DNA of 64,000 nucleotides from Bos javanicus (GCF_032452875.1 NC_083873.1:74211987-74275986), one strand, 5' to 3'; shown: positions 1 to 11,558, numbered from the stretch's first letter. Notes: generated by a model from the sequence alone, not told the origin. Numbers and translations are program-made.

Positions 1-421
1 CTCATGTAAATGACATAAATGCCACAAAATGGCATATATTGTAGGACAAAGAGGCTGAATAAAGAGATTATGGTAAAATATTTTGAAAAATGGAAATGGA
101 TGAGTGATAATTGTGATGAGTGATACATCTTGAGATGAGGGTGTTTCTTTAGAACAGAATTCAATAGCCTTTAAAGGGAGATAATATAATCAAAGTCTCT
201 ATAGCATATCCACAAAGTCCAGCATAAAATATTTTAAGTATTATATATTACATGTATTAGACATGAAAGAAGCAAAAAAAAAAAAAAAAACCCCCAAAAA
301 AACAAAAACGGAACTATAATTAAGAAAAAAAAAGGATTGGTCAATAGAAACTGGCACCATAATAACTCAAATGTTAGGATAGCAGACAGTGATTTTAAAA
401 CCCTGTCATAAATGTTCAAAG
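1..421. other. AT-rich non-coding DNA
   Basis: There is no recognisable gene or repeat family here. A run of about 17 A residues at 274-290, followed by C and A runs, is low-complexity sequence. The open frame on the minus strand (234-419) is only the translation of these A/T runs. Confidence 0.6.
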
Positions 422-612
422 TAATAAAGAAAATCCACCTGCCAGTTCAGGAGATGCCAAAGAAGTGGGAATGATCCCTGGGTCAAGAAGATCTCCTGGA
501 GTAGGCAATGGCAATCTGGTCCAGTATTCTCGACTGGATAATCCCATGGACAGAGGAACCAGGCTGCAGTCCATGAGGTCACAAAGAGTCTGATACAACT
601 GAGCAACTGTGT
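422..612 (+). mobile_element. Bov-tA SINE, 5'-degraded
   Basis: The tRNA-derived head is degraded, but the BovB-derived body is clear: 'agatctcctggagtaggcaa', the 'ccagtattct' block, 'atcccatggacagagga' and the closing 'gagtctgatacaactgagca'. The order matches other sense copies in the window (for example 46205-46418). It sits at the upstream edge of an L1 3' fragment and probably inserted into that element. Confidence 0.85.
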
Positions 613-619
613 ACTCATA

Positions 620-839
620 CACTGATGGGCCTAGCGGTTATCATACTAAGTGAAGTAAGTAAGACAGAGGAAGACAATTACCATATGATATCATTTATAT
701 GTAGAATCCAAAAAAATATACAAATGAGCTTATATATAAAACAGAAACAGACTTGCAGGCTTAGAAGTGAACCTTATGGTTACAAAAGTGGAAAGGTAGA
801 GGGAGGAATAAATTTGGAGGTTGGGTTTAACATATAAAC
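620..839 (+). mobile_element. L1 LINE 3' end, first piece
   Basis: The 'gtgaagtaagtaagacagag' start and the 'ccatatgatatcatttatat' block are typical of mammalian L1 3' UTRs, and the same sequence order recurs in the L1 at 59345-60300. The element is interrupted by a BovA2 at 853-1138 and a Bov-tA at 1166-1302, and resumes at 1303. It is 5'-truncated with no coding capacity. Confidence 0.8.
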
Positions 840-852
840 ACCATTATATACT

Positions 853-1138
853 GCTGCTGCTGCTGCTGCTGCTGCTAAGTCGCTTCAGTCGTGTCTGACT
901 CTATGCGACCCCATAGACGGCAGCCCACCAGGCTCCCCGTCCCTGGGATTCTCCAGGCACGAACACTGGAGTGGGTTGCCATTTCCTTCTCCAATGCATG
1001 AAAGTGAAAAGTCAAAGTGAAGTCACTCAGTCGTGTCCAACTCTTCACAACCCCATGGACTACAGCCTACCACCAGGCTCCTCCGTCCATGGGATTTTCC
1101 AGGCAAGAGTACTGGAGTGGGGTGCCATCGCCTTCTCC
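853..1138 (-). mobile_element. BovA2 dimeric SINE
   Basis: On the + strand this begins with (GCT)8, the complement of the (AGC)n tail, and runs through two related monomers to 'gccatcgccttctcc'. A 14-bp direct repeat (839-852 and 1138-1151, caccattatatact) flanks it, so this is a complete retrotransposed copy that landed in the L1 3' UTR. The last base of the 3' repeat could belong to either the SINE or the duplication. Confidence 0.95.
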
Positions 1139-1165
1139 ACCATTATATACTAAATAGTAGTAAAA

Positions 1166-1302
1166 CAGGCAACCCCTGCAATGCAGGAGACCCTGTTTCG
1201 ATCCCTAGGTCAGGAAGATTCCCTGAGAAATCCAATGGACAGAAGAGCCTGGCAGGCTACAGTCAATGGGATCCTAAGAGTCAGATACAACTTAGCAACT
1301 AA
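1166..1302 (+). mobile_element. Bov-tA SINE with internal deletion
   Basis: The tRNA-like head ('cctgcaatgcaggagaccct') passes directly from the 'gtcaggaagattccctgaga' block to 'atccaatggacagaagagcc'. About 40 bp present in other copies (the 'ccactccagtattcttgcc' region) is therefore missing. It sits inside the same L1 3' UTR as the preceding BovA2. Confidence 0.8.
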
Positions 1303-1490
1303 AATGACCAAAATAAATAAAATAGATAATCAGCATACTATATAGCATAGGAAACTCTACTCAATACTTTATAATAACCTAAATGGAAAGAGAATCTGAA
1401 AGAGAATAAATATATGTATAAATGAATCACTTTGCTGTACACCTGAAACTAACAGCACTGTTAGTCAATTATATTCAAATATAAAGTGAA
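1303..1490 (+). mobile_element. L1 LINE 3' end, second piece
   Basis: This continues the fragment that starts at 620. The block 'gaatcactttgctgtacacc' followed by a T/A-rich 'attatattcaaataaaag'-like end is the standard L1 terminal sequence. Removing the two SINEs restores a continuous L1 3' UTR. Confidence 0.8.
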
Positions 1491-3299
1491 TTTTTTAAAT
1501 ATACATATGTATTTATAATAAATAAATGTTTTTGAACAGTATACGTATATGACAGAGATTTCCTGATCTACTTTCAAAAGAGTCAAATGTTTATAGAAGT
1601 GTGATAATTTGATTTGGAAAAAAAAATATAAAAGACTGCTCATAAATTTAAATCAGTTCTCTGTAATTTATGCCTGAAATCTGACAGGAGGAAATAATAA
1701 ATAAGGCTTTTTAGCTTTACCTTGTAATTTTTCAGATTTCAGTCACACTTTAATCATTATTCCAAGAGTAGAAGCATAATCAAATTAAGAAAAAAAAAAA
1801 CAAAAAACTATGCCTTCCACAATCATGTTAAACAACCAATGCACATAACCTAAAAGATTATATGTTTAGATTCTGATGTTAAGGATGATATATCATAGGC
1901 ATCTGTCTAAACATCTGTTGTAAATTTATCTGCCAAATTCTTTGCAATTAGGAAATACGAAAATCTCAGATTATGTAAATAATTATGTATATGTTAATCC
2001 TGGAGTTATAAAGTAAGAATGTCAAAATGTGTTAAGGTAATGAAGTGTTTGAAAGGATTTCTAGAATGCAAAATCCACTAGAATGCCATTGTTTCTTGAA
2101 AGAGTTCAGGTATATGATATAGATGTATTTATGACATATTACAAAAAAGCAATTATGTAACAAGGTATTTTTTCCTGAGAAGAAGTTTATATTAAACATC
2201 ATCAAGAACAATCACATTGGGAATACCTTTCCAAACCTTCAGTCTTTTAAACATAAGCATCTGGAGGGAAGAAAAAAAAGAAGAAAACTGTGTAGGGTTT
2301 TTTTTTTTTTTTTTTTTCATGTCTATTGAGGGCCTGTCAAGCAAATGCAGACCTCATAAAGTCTTGGCATCAGCAACGACTTAGCATTTTATCCAATTAC
2401 CTTTGCCAAGGTCTGGATTCACTGACAGAGAAAGGGTGAGCTAAGTTGAGAAGTAAATTAACTCAAAGTCTATTCTCAATATGAAACCCAAGAAATGGGA
2501 CCTTATTTTGTGTTGGAAAAGAGAGACAACATTTTAATGAAAAGAGATCTTTTATCAATCATACACTTACAATGGTAAAGATCTTGCTATCAAATTATTG
2601 CAAGAATAAAATTTTATTATTAGTTTTTATAGTATATTACTCTACTTGACAAATAAAGGAAAAAATAAAAGCAATTGTTTTAATCAAATAGGGGAATAGC
2701 TTGAGAAGCTAATCAGAAAAAATCAAGAGAACACTAAATTGCTCTGAGTACAAAAGGAAGAGCAATGGCCAGAGAGCATATGGTGTGTTTGAAGATACAG
2801 ATGATGAGGTTCAGATGACAAATGATCATGCAGAGGCAAAAAGGGATAATTAAGAAGACTTGTTATGTGATAGGAAATACAGTCTCTAATTTACACTTTT
2901 AGGAAAGCTTCAGTTAAATCTACCTTCTTATCAATGCCTTCTGTGTTTATTTCAATGCAAAGATATGTGAAATATTCTTCACATAAGAATTTTTTATCTT
3001 TATTATACCCTAGTTGTTCAACTCATCATCAGGGAGAAACTATAGAAGTCATTTAAAATCAGACTTGTCAATACAGGGATTGCAGACTTCAGTTTTCAGT
3101 AAGGTTACCAGAAGCATACTAAAGTATTTCTGATTGTGAAAATCTAAGAAAATTTTCAGAATACTGCAGGCTAGAAATGATGCTGAATTCTGCCTCTGTA
3201 AACTCACAATTTCTTAAGACATCTGAGTTTTTCTTGGCAAAGGAGAAGAGGTATGGAGCAGATACACTTGGGAATAGGATCCACAAAAGACTGGTATGT
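1491..3299. other. Unique AT-rich DNA
   Basis: I see no gene, RNA or assignable repeat. A T-run of about 18 lies near 2300-2318 and an A-run near 1789-1800. No frame exceeds about 60 codons with protein-like composition. Confidence 0.5.
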
Positions 3300-3301
3300 A
3301 C

Positions 3302-3519
3302 GTGTGTGTGTTCACTTGCTCAGTCATGTCCAACTCTTTGTAATCTCATGGACTGTAGCCCACCAAGCTTCCCTGTCCATGGAATTTTCCAGGCAAGAAT
3401 ACTGGAGTGGGTTGCCTTTTTGTACTCCAAGGGGTCTTCCCAACCCAGGGATTGAACCCACATTTCTTGCATCTCCTACATGGACAGGTGGATTCTTTAC
3501 CACTATCCCACCAAAGGCT
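3302..3519 (-). mobile_element. Bov-tA SINE, antisense
   Basis: Read on the + strand, it opens with 'cttgctcagtcatgtccaac', passes through 'ccaggcaagaatactggagt', and ends in the complement of a tRNA-like head ('ggtggattctttaccactat'). It is moderately diverged. The overlapping open frames are SINE translations. Confidence 0.9.
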
Positions 3520-4140
3520 GGGCTGCTGATAAAGCATAAAATACATTTGAAATCACTTATGTCAGCTACATATCACCAGACACTAAGACAATTCCAGTGC
3601 CAGAGATGATCATGGAAGACATAGCAAGAAAATGCCATGAATTGTTGCAGTGTTGGCAAGTGAGTGACTGAGATTAAGAGAGTTAACAGAGCCTGAATTA
3701 GTATAAGTAGATCCAAATCCCCCAAATCATTGTGTTCTCTACGAGAATATCAATTGTACTTGAAAGGATTTGAGGTAGTGTGGACATTTGCCAGGATTCT
3801 TGTATAAAATTTCCAAATGTTTCAATGGGAAGGGGGATAAAGGATTCCTGAATATAAGGGTATTAAGAACAAATGCTCAACACAACAAGAAACTTTAACT
3901 TGTTGCATCAAGACAGTGTTAAAACACTATTATAAAAACAAGATATAAAAATTCTTATAGTTATTATAAGAATAAATCATATTTTAAGATCTAATTATAA
4001 ATGGTATTGAGAATCTTAGGGTGTTGCCTGATCTCAAGCCTCAGCATCCTTTTTCTCTCAAGGAATACTGAATCCTATATACAGCTGTCTTCTCTTAAGA
4101 TGGATTTTAACTTTAGACAAAGGGATTTTAAAAGCTGCTG
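3520..4140. other. Unique AT-rich DNA
   Basis: I recognise no repeat or gene between two SINEs; the sequence is AT-rich with scattered short A/T runs. Confidence 0.45.
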
Positions 4141-4348
4141 CAGGCTTCCCTGGTGGCTCAGCAATAAAGAATCTGCCTGCAATGCAGGACATGTGAGAGA
4201 CATGGGTTCAATCCCTGGCTCAGGAAGATCGCCTGGAGAAGGAAATGACAATCCACCCAGTTTTCTTACCTGGAAAATTCCATGCAGAGTAGCCTGGTGG
4301 GTTACAGTCCCTAGGGTCACAAAGAGTTAGACACAACTGAACATGCAC
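4141..4348 (+). mobile_element. Bov-tA SINE
   Basis: A near-complete sense copy. The head 'ttccctggtggctcagcaat' carries the A-box-like region and 'gggttcaatccctgg' the B-box of the tRNA-derived Pol III promoter. The BovB-derived body and the 'gagttagacacaactgaaca' end follow. Confidence 0.92.
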
Positions 4349-5214
4349 GCACAATGCTAACACTTTGAGTCATGTTATACTTGACTGCGATGCAATCTTC
4401 ATGTGACGTATTTCTTCAAACATGGTTTCTTTTTCCCTCAAAGACCATCTCTAATTTGTTATGATAAAGGGCTTACTGCTTCCTTATGCACAAGTCCCTG
4501 TGTTAGTAACCCATCAAAGATCTTGTTTCTTTAGGACTCAGTTCCTGCCTTGCTTGGTCTTTCAATATTTTTTCCCAGAACACATTTGTGTCTGTGGCTC
4601 TGTTGTTGTCTGGTAAATTCCATGACACTCCTTCCTGCATCAGTGGATAAATCCTGCTCCAGAATTCACCACAAGCCAGGAGTTACCTGCTTGTTAAGAT
4701 TAAGGCATCTCAAATACTCGTGTCGAGACACAGTACAGAAACTGCTTCTTCTGTTTACTGGTCTATTTCCCATCACCTCCACATGAAATGCATCTCCCTA
4801 ACAGCTGGGTTACACAGTCTAACTCTTCTATCTGTTCTGCTGCAACTTTTCCTAAGACAAGAGATCTAGATCTAAGAACTATTTGCTGCCACTATTCCAA
4901 TAGCATCCCAGAGCATGATATTTCAGAAGATGCTCTGGGAAACCCCAGGTGGAGAGGACGAGGAGGCTCAGGACTTCAGAATGACCATCAATCTGTTTAT
5001 TCATTAAAAAGTTATCTACTGCCTTCTATGTGAAAGGCACTGTACTAGGAAGTTCATTCAAAAGGGCTATACTTTTAAGTCTTATAGTTTCTCTGCTTAA
5101 AAATAGTTTCAAAACAATTATGATAGTACAAAATACTAAAATTTTATATTAGTAAGAAAAAGAATAGAGGTTTTTGTGCCTTGTGCAGTCTTATAAAGCT
5201 GATAATGATTTCAC
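4349..5214. other. Unique DNA, no supported gene
   Basis: Two open frames of about 80 codons (4550-4786 and 4788-5033) lie here. They carry no recognisable domain and show no splice or promoter context, and I do not call them. Confidence 0.45.
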
Positions 5215-5520
5215 TTAGTAATTCCTGTGTGCCAAACACTGCACTAAGTTATTTTAGATGTGATATTTCTTTGTATCTCTTCAACAAACTTGTTGGATAG
5301 GTACTATTGTTATTTTCATTGTAAAAAGGGGAAAGTATTCTTGCCTAGAAAATTCCATGGACTGAGGTGCCTGGCAGGCTACAGTCCATGGGGTAACAAA
5401 GAGTTGGACATGACTTAGCAACTGAGCACACAGGAGAAAAGGCGACATAGCTAGCAAGAGATGAAGCCAAGTTCTGCACCCAGGCAGTCTATGCCTAGGA
5501 CCTTCCTTTACTACTATGTT
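5215..5520 (-). repeat. MIR element, split by a SINE
   Basis: The left part reads 'tgtgccaaacactgcactaa' then 'ggataggtactattgttatt'. The right part (from about 5440) reads 'gacatagctagcaagagatg' and 'cacccaggcagtctatgcct'. These are successive blocks of an antisense MIR, a mammal-wide tRNA-derived SINE. A Bov-tA piece at 5335-5432 interrupts it, which dates the MIR as older. Confidence 0.7.
5335..5432 (+). mobile_element. Bov-tA SINE 3' half
   Basis: It starts at 'gtattcttgcctagaaaatt' and ends 'gacatgacttagcaactgag', so the tRNA head is absent. It lies within the MIR at 5215-5520. I could not find a clean TSD. Confidence 0.85.
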
Positions 5521-6810
5521 GGAAAGCCTGAGCTCTGATCCAGAGACCTTTTGAACAAAATCATGGTCAAAAGGAGCCTCTCTTTTCCCTAATTATTTCT
5601 TTGCATAAGCAACATTCCAAAAACTTATTTCTCAAAATAATGATTTAAATTATTTGTTCATTCATTGAATTACTTGCATACCCTTGCTTTAAGGGTATGT
5701 ATATATCTTTTAAATGTCACTATCAGCAGAGACTCATTGTTTCTCCTTAAATCAGTTTGTAAATGACTGTACAACTCTTCTCCAAGCTGAAAGACTTCAA
5801 TTTTCATGTGTAATTTTGCTAGAGATGAATGATAGCTAGACTTAATAAAATATTTTTGACATACCAGATTATTAAATCTTACTTGGAAATGATTGAATTG
5901 ATTTTCTCATGATCTCTATTTCATAGACAAGAGGTAGACTGAATGGGATAAAAAATGTACTTATATTTCTATATACATATGGTATTGATTTCTCCCTTTA
6001 TTGGATTCCATACAATATATTTAACAGAATTTCTGTAAAGCAGATTCACTTTCCCAATGAATTCCATCATAAAATTAGAGACATGACCTTTCAGAATAAA
6101 GTTTGTAAAAGAGATATTTTGTTTTTATTAATTTTATTTTATTTTTATTATATTTATTTATTATATTTATTAGAGATGGTTCATAGCAAAGCCACATCCA
6201 CTGGGACTGTACAAGCATTTTTTGACACTTGTATAACATGACTCTGTGCTCCTGGAATATGTCTTTTCTTCTTTTCCTCTGGCTGCATTCAGTTCAGTAG
6301 AGCCTAGTAACAAGAGATGCCAATAAATACTCCACACAAAATATGCTTTACTGATAATACCACAAAGTTATAGCTGAGACAAAAAGTAAGTATTAGTAGA
6401 ACAATGTAAGTAGAAGAGATAAAAAGATTTACTGTTTAAGTATTTTGCTGAATGACAAAAGAAAACTTTTAGCTTATATCTTTAAATGTGCACATATTTT
6501 AATAGTTCACTTGCCTGCATGTTAAAGGGGAAACAAGTTATTAAAATATATGTGGATTTTCAGATATTTGAGATGTAACTTATAGGACTATGTACTAAAT
6601 CTTGATAAGAATTATAATAACAGAATCAAGGAATTAATATAGCTCCAGTGTATTAAATTAAGATGACATCAGCTTTATTTTGTTCATTCACAGGATTACA
6701 TTTTATAGGCATATTTAGAGACAGGAGCCATCAAAATGATAATGTTGAGAGTGGGAAAATATCTAGAAACCATATTTAAAGAAGAGCTAAAGAAGGAGAG
6801 GATACTTACA
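5521..6810. other. AT-rich DNA with a (TTTTA)-like tract
   Basis: No gene or assignable repeat is visible. A TTTA/TTTTA-rich low-complexity tract spans about 6120-6175. Confidence 0.5.
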
Positions 6811-6821
6811 GGTGTACTGGT

Positions 6822-7631
6822 TCAGTTCAGTTCAGTTCACTCACTCAGTCATGTCTGACTGTTTGCGACCCCATGAACTGCAGCATGCCAAGCCTCCCTG
6901 TCCATCACCAACTCCCGGAGTTCACCCAAACTCATGTGCATCGAGTTGGTGATGCCATCCAGCCATCTCATCCTCTGTCGTCCCCTTCTCCTCCTGCCTC
7001 CAATCCCTCCCAGCACCAGGGTCTTTTCCAAAGAGTCAAATCTTCGCATGAGGTGGCCAAAGTACTGGAGTTTCAGCTTTAGCATCATTTCTTCTAAAGA
7101 AATCCCAGGGCTGATCTCCTTCAGAATGGACTGGTTGGATCTCCTTGCAGTCCAAGGGACTTTCAAAAGTCTTCTCCATCACCACAGTTCAAAAGCATCA
7201 ATTCTTCAGCACTCAGCTTTCTTCACAGTCCAACTCTCACATCCATACATGACCACAGGAAAAACCATAGCCTTGACTAGATGGACCATTGTTGGAAAAG
7301 TACTATCTCTGCTTTTTAATATGCTATCTAGGTTGGTCATAACTTTCCTTCTAAGGGGTAAGTGTCTTTTTATTTCATGGCTGCAGTCACCATCTGCAGT
7401 GATTTTTGAGCCCCAAAAGATAAAGTCAGCCACTGTTTCCACTGTTTCCCCATCTATTTCCCATGAAGTGATGGGACCAAATGCCATAATCTTAGTTTTC
7501 TGAATGTTGAGATTTAAGCCAACTTTTTCACTCTCCTCTTTCACTTTCATCAAGAGGCTTTTTAATTCCTCTTCACTTTCTGCCATAAGTGTAGTGTCAT
7601 CTGCATATCTGCAGTTATTGATATTTGTCCT
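6822..7631 (-). mobile_element. BovB LINE, 5'-truncated, antisense
   Basis: BovB is an RTE-clade non-LTR retrotransposon. On the + strand the copy begins with the complement of the (TGAAC)n-type tail and runs upstream through the ORF C-terminus into the RT domain, ending near the tyrosine-aspartate-aspartate (YADD) motif around 7580-7620. Minus-strand frames 6849-7166 and 7206-7781 carry its 'SNQSILKEISPGISLEEMM' and 'KIMAFGPITSWEIDGETVE' segments, broken into frames. An 11-bp direct repeat (6811-6821 and 7632-7642, ggtgtactggt) marks it as one 810-bp insertion. Confidence 0.95.
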
Positions 7632-7793
7632 GGTGTACTGGTATCTGTTTGCAAATAACTGAATACCTGTAATGAAAACAAACAAAAGCAGATTAGATAT
7701 CAAAAAGTTGAACAAATACTCAAAGTTGAAAGTGTATAGATTTCTATTCAATATAAGAAGCAATTTTTTTATTAAGTACAATTATTGTTCCAA

Positions 7794-8707
7794 GTAGGAA
7801 AAGGAGTACATCAAGGCTGTATATTGTCACCCTGCTTATTTAACTTATATGCAGAGTACATCATGAGAAATGCTGGGCTGGGTGAAGCACAAGCTGGAAT
7901 CAAGATTGCTAGGAGAAATATCAATAACCTCAGATATGCAGATGACACCACCTTTATGGCAGAAAGTGAGGAAGAACTAAAGAGCCTCTTGATGAAAGCG
8001 AAAGAGGAGAGTGAAAAAGTTGGTTTAAAGCTCAACATTCAGAAAACTAAGATCATGACATCTGGTCCCATCACTTCATGGCAAATAAATGGGGAAACAG
8101 TGGCTGACTTCATTTTTATGGGCTCCAAAATCACTGCAGATGGTGATTGCAGCCATGAAATAAAGACTCTTACCCCTTGGAAGGAAAGTTATGACCAACC
8201 TAGATAGCATATTCAAAAGCAGAGACATTACTTAGTCTACAAAGGTCCTTCTAGTCAGGGCTATGGTTTTTCCAGTAGTCATGTATGGATGTGAGAAATG
8301 GTCTATAAAGAAAGCTGAGTGCCGAAGAATTGATGCTTTTGAACTGTGGTGTTCGAGAAGACTCTTGAGAGTCCCTTGGACTGCAAGGAGATCCAACCAG
8401 TCCATTCTAAAGATCAGTCCTGGGTGTTCATTGGTAGGACTGATGTTGAAGCTGAAACTCCAATACTTTGGCCACCTGATAAGAAGAACTGACTCGTTTG
8501 AAAAGACCCTGATGCTGGGAGAGATTGAGAGCAGGAGGAGAAGGGGACGACAGAGGATGAGATGGTTGGACAGCATCACCGACTCAATGGACATGGGTTT
8601 GGGTGAACTCTGGGAGTTGGTGTTGGACAGGGAGGCCTGGCATGCTGCAGTTCATGGGGTCACAAAAAGACAGGACTGAGTGACTGAACTGAACTGAACT
8701 ACACTGA
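7794..8707 (+). mobile_element. BovB LINE, 5'-truncated, sense
   Basis: It starts inside the RT domain just upstream of 'LSPCLFNLYAEYIM' and includes 'NNLRYADDTTFMAESEEELK', with the RT catalytic YADD near 7935. It reads to the C-terminus ('RRSNQSILKISPG') and ends in repeated 'gaact'. The frame is broken near 8180-8260. A 10-bp TSD (7784-7793 and 8708-8717, attgttccaa) bounds it. With the copy at 6822-7631 it forms a divergent inverted pair. Confidence 0.95.
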
Positions 8708-8717
8708 ATTGTTCCAA

Positions 8718-9207
8718 AATGAATCCTTGTGTCACAAGTCTGTTCAACCAAGGACAGAATAATATCTCTTTCTTCCAGAAATTCTTATTTGGAGAAATTT
8801 TATGCTACTTTTAAAAAGTGTGTTTTGTTTTCAACACATAGGTAAATACTCAACACAATTTAGAAAGTATGAAACTTGAAATAATATTTAGTAACATTAA
8901 TTTTAGGACACAAATAATCACAAGAAATTTTTGATATGCACCAAGAGTTAGGAACCATGACTCACCTAGCTCAAAGTTTTAGAAGAAATCTAATTAGCAA
9001 TTCAAGGATGATTACTGGTGAGATTGGTATCTGTACTATGATGTGAAGTATAAGGAAAGGATAAATATACACAAAAAAAAGGTTAACAGAGTGGGCAAGG
9101 CAGAAGCAGGAGAATAAGTCTATGTGAAAGTATAGGTCACTGCAGGTGTCTGTAGTACAAAGAAAAATGCAGTGAGAAGTGAATACAGCAGGTGAGGAGT
9201 CTGCTTA
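8718..9207. other. Unique DNA
   Basis: AT-rich sequence with no recognisable feature. Confidence 0.45.
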
Positions 9208-9430
9208 TGTGTGTGCTCAGTTGTTTCAGTCATGTCTGACTCTGTGCAACCCTAGGGACTTGTAGCTTCCCAGGTTCCTCTTGTCCATGGGATTCCCTAG
9301 GAATGAATACTGGAGTGGTTTGCCACTTCTTCCTCCAGGGGATATTCCTGACCCAGGAAACAAACCTGCCTCTCTTACACCTCCTGCATTGGCAGGCGGC
9401 TTCTTTGCCACTAGCACCACCCAGAAGCCC
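9208..9430 (-). mobile_element. Bov-tA SINE, antisense
   Basis: A full-length antisense copy running from 'tgtgtgctcagttgtttcag' through 'gaatgaatactggagtggtt' to the complement of the tRNA head ('cattggcaggcggcttcttt'). Overlapping minus-strand frames are SINE translations. Confidence 0.92.
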
Positions 9431-9559
9431 TGAGGAATCTAGTGTCTGGCTTGAATACATTTGATTTTTCAGACCCAGCTAAAAGCCCCCGGGAAGGCCA
9501 ACCTCTTAGGCATTCTGCATTTCTAGACTGAGTAGAGGCCTTCCTGGGCCTTTATCAGG

Positions 9560-9614
9560 AGAAGGGAGGGGAGGGAGGGGGGAAGGGGAGAGTGGAGAAG
9601 AGGGGCGGGGAGGA
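9560..9614 (+). repeat. G-rich purine tract, G-quadruplex candidate
   Basis: The tract contains at least four closely spaced runs of three or more G ('gggaggggagggagggggg'), then further GGGG runs to 9610. This fits the G3+N1-7 quadruplex pattern on the + strand. It is isolated in otherwise AT-rich DNA. Confidence 0.75.
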
Positions 9615-10361
9615 GAAATCTTGAAGGTACTCTTCTTCTATCTGATTTACAGCTCAGTACTTTTCTACTCCTATCCTTCCTTCTTTCCCTCTCTCAGCCT
9701 GCAGTTTCATAAAACCTGCAGAAGCACTTTGTTATGGGCTTCATCAGTATTGAGGCAGTTCCCCACCCCTGTACTGATCTATCTGACTTTCTGTTGGTGC
9801 CACCTCCTGAGAAAAATGCAACAGTGGGGGCATCAGTGCTTTTCTCTCTTGTAGCCTGTTGCTTATATATCACAGTATGTGACTAAAGTTTTGATTGTTA
9901 CTTTCATTTTGGCTTGTTATTTTATCTCACACCTGGCACCTCAGCTTCTCCCGCTCAGCTCCATATCCTACAAAAGGAAGGATGTGATCATTCAGAGTTT
10001 AAGTAGTGTGGAGGTTTTCCTAAAAGTAATCCACATGAGTAATAGTGAGTGTTAAAATTAGTCTTTGGCAGTGGTTATGAGAATGCTGGATGAATTTGGC
10101 AGCTGTTTAGGAAGTAGACTGCATAGAACTAGATGATTGGTAATGTAAAATTATGGTAAGTCATGAAGAGTAATTGGGCTTGATTTTTAGATTTATTTCT
10201 TGGGGCTTTGGAATGCCTGAGTTGTTCACTCACATGATAAATAATACTGAAAGTAAATCAAGTATGTGTGGGGATAATTTCAGTTTGGGGTATGAGGAGG
10301 TACCTGTGGGATATGCAAATAAAAATGGTCAGGATTCACTTGACCAATCACACTTATATTT
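9615..10361. other. Unique DNA, no supported gene
   Basis: Sequence of slightly mixed composition. The 77-codon frame at 9621-9854 has no recognisable domain and is not called. Confidence 0.4.
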
Positions 10362-10456
10362 AAGAGAAAGAGGAAGAGAGAGAGAGAGAGGGAAAGAGAG
10401 AGAGACAGATTGGGAGGGGGGGGGGTGGTGGGAGAGAGAAAGAAAGAAAGAAAAGC
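10362..10456 (+). repeat. (GA)n/(GAAA)n purine microsatellite
   Basis: GA dinucleotides, a run of about 10 G, then GAAA units end at the start of a T-run. This is a polypurine tract of about 95 bp on one strand and is a candidate for length polymorphism. Confidence 0.9.
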
Positions 10457-10539
10457 TAGCTTTTTTTTTTTTTAAGGCAGTGAAAAGTATTTTTCATTTT
10501 TATTTTTTATCTTACCTTTTATTTTATTTAAATATAAAT

Positions 10540-10703
10540 TTATTTATTTTAATTGGAGGTTAATTACTTTACAATATTGTATTGGTTTTGCCATACATCA
10601 ACATGAATCTGCCACAGGTATACACGTGTTCCCCATCCAGAATCCCCCTCCCTCCTCCCTCCCATACCATCCCTCTGGGTCATCCCAGTGCACCAGTCTA
10701 TTC
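10540..10703 (-). mobile_element. L1 LINE 3' UTR fragment, antisense
   Basis: The block 'caatattgtattggttttgc' followed by 'catcaacatgaatctgccac' and 'catcccagtgcacca' is the reverse complement of the ruminant L1 3' end. The same block recurs at 16890-17008. An A/T-rich tail precedes it on the left, where the element's 3' end would be. Confidence 0.8.
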
Positions 10704-11149
10704 AGAGAATTTTTAAAAGTAAAGTCAATATATATATGGTTGCTAATAATAGGTTAAAATCTTAAAAAAAAATTAGTATAAAGAAAAGAGAAATGAGAAA
10801 GAATTCTGGAGCTATTCCCAGTACATAAGGCCTGGAGTATGGAACGGATGAAATACACTAAATTGTAATGGTCGGAAGAAAATTTACCTCATTGATTTTT
10901 AAATTTATAATTTAAAACTCACCACATGGGTATTCTTCCAAATTCCCCAAAACCCAAGTTCCCCCTCACTTTAGGGTCTCTGAAACAAGTAATTTTTCTC
11001 TACTTGGAAAATTCCTACTCCCTGCCTTCCCCTACTTCTGCCCAGCCATCTACTGCATACTTGCTGGCCTCAGTTTAAAGATCTTTCATCCCTAAGGTGT
11101 GTAGAAAAAAAAAATCAGGAGGGTCGAACTAGACAGTCTACTCAAATCC
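10704..11149. other. Unique DNA
   Basis: No recognisable repeat or gene. Confidence 0.4.
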
Positions 11150-11308
11150 CAACTCTTCTCACCTAAAATCTCTGTGACATCGGCAAGTCTCTTAACCTTT
11201 CTGCCCTTGAGCCTCTAGTCATTTTAAAATAGATAATAAGGATTAAATACCAGAAGCATATAGAACAGTGCTAGACCAGAGTAAGTGCTCAGTTAATATT
11301 CACAACTA
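11150..11308 (+). repeat. MIR element
   Basis: The blocks 'tctgtgacatcggcaagtct', 'cttaacctttctgcccttga', 'ataataaggattaaatacca' and 'aacagtgctagaccagagta' follow the MIR consensus order in sense. It is old and diverged. Confidence 0.7.
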
Positions 11309-11339
11309 CTGTGCTACTCTCTCAGCACTTGGTTTTCCC

Positions 11340-11455
11340 TACAACAGGCTTGAAATCCTGGAAGAGTAGGGACCATGACTGCCTCCTTAATTACTCTCTC
11401 CAGGACCTAGGATACAGAATATACTCAATACCTCTTGGTGGAATAAGTGACTCAA
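11340..11455 (+). repeat. L2 LINE 3' end
   Basis: 'agagtagggaccatgactgc', then 'ccaggacctaggatacagaa' and 'tactcaatacctcttggtgg', resemble the L2 3' terminus in sense. The match is by eye and diverged. Confidence 0.5.
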
Positions 11456-11558
11456 GATTTTTTTCCAGTTTAGCTGCTTGTGGAAGTTTTCATCATTTTT
11501 GAATATGATGAATACTCAAAGACTATATTTATTAATCAGGTTATATATAGTTTCAAGG

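Noticed and set aside
851..876. (GCT)8 as a trinucleotide-expansion locus
   Set aside because: It is simply the complemented (AGC)n tail of a BovA2.
4550..5033. Two adjacent frames of about 80 codons
   Set aside because: No recognisable protein features and low-complexity cysteine/leucine composition; no basis for an exon call.
6934..7503. 189-codon + strand frame
   Set aside because: It is the opposite strand of the BovB at 6822-7631; the real BovB coding sense is the minus strand.
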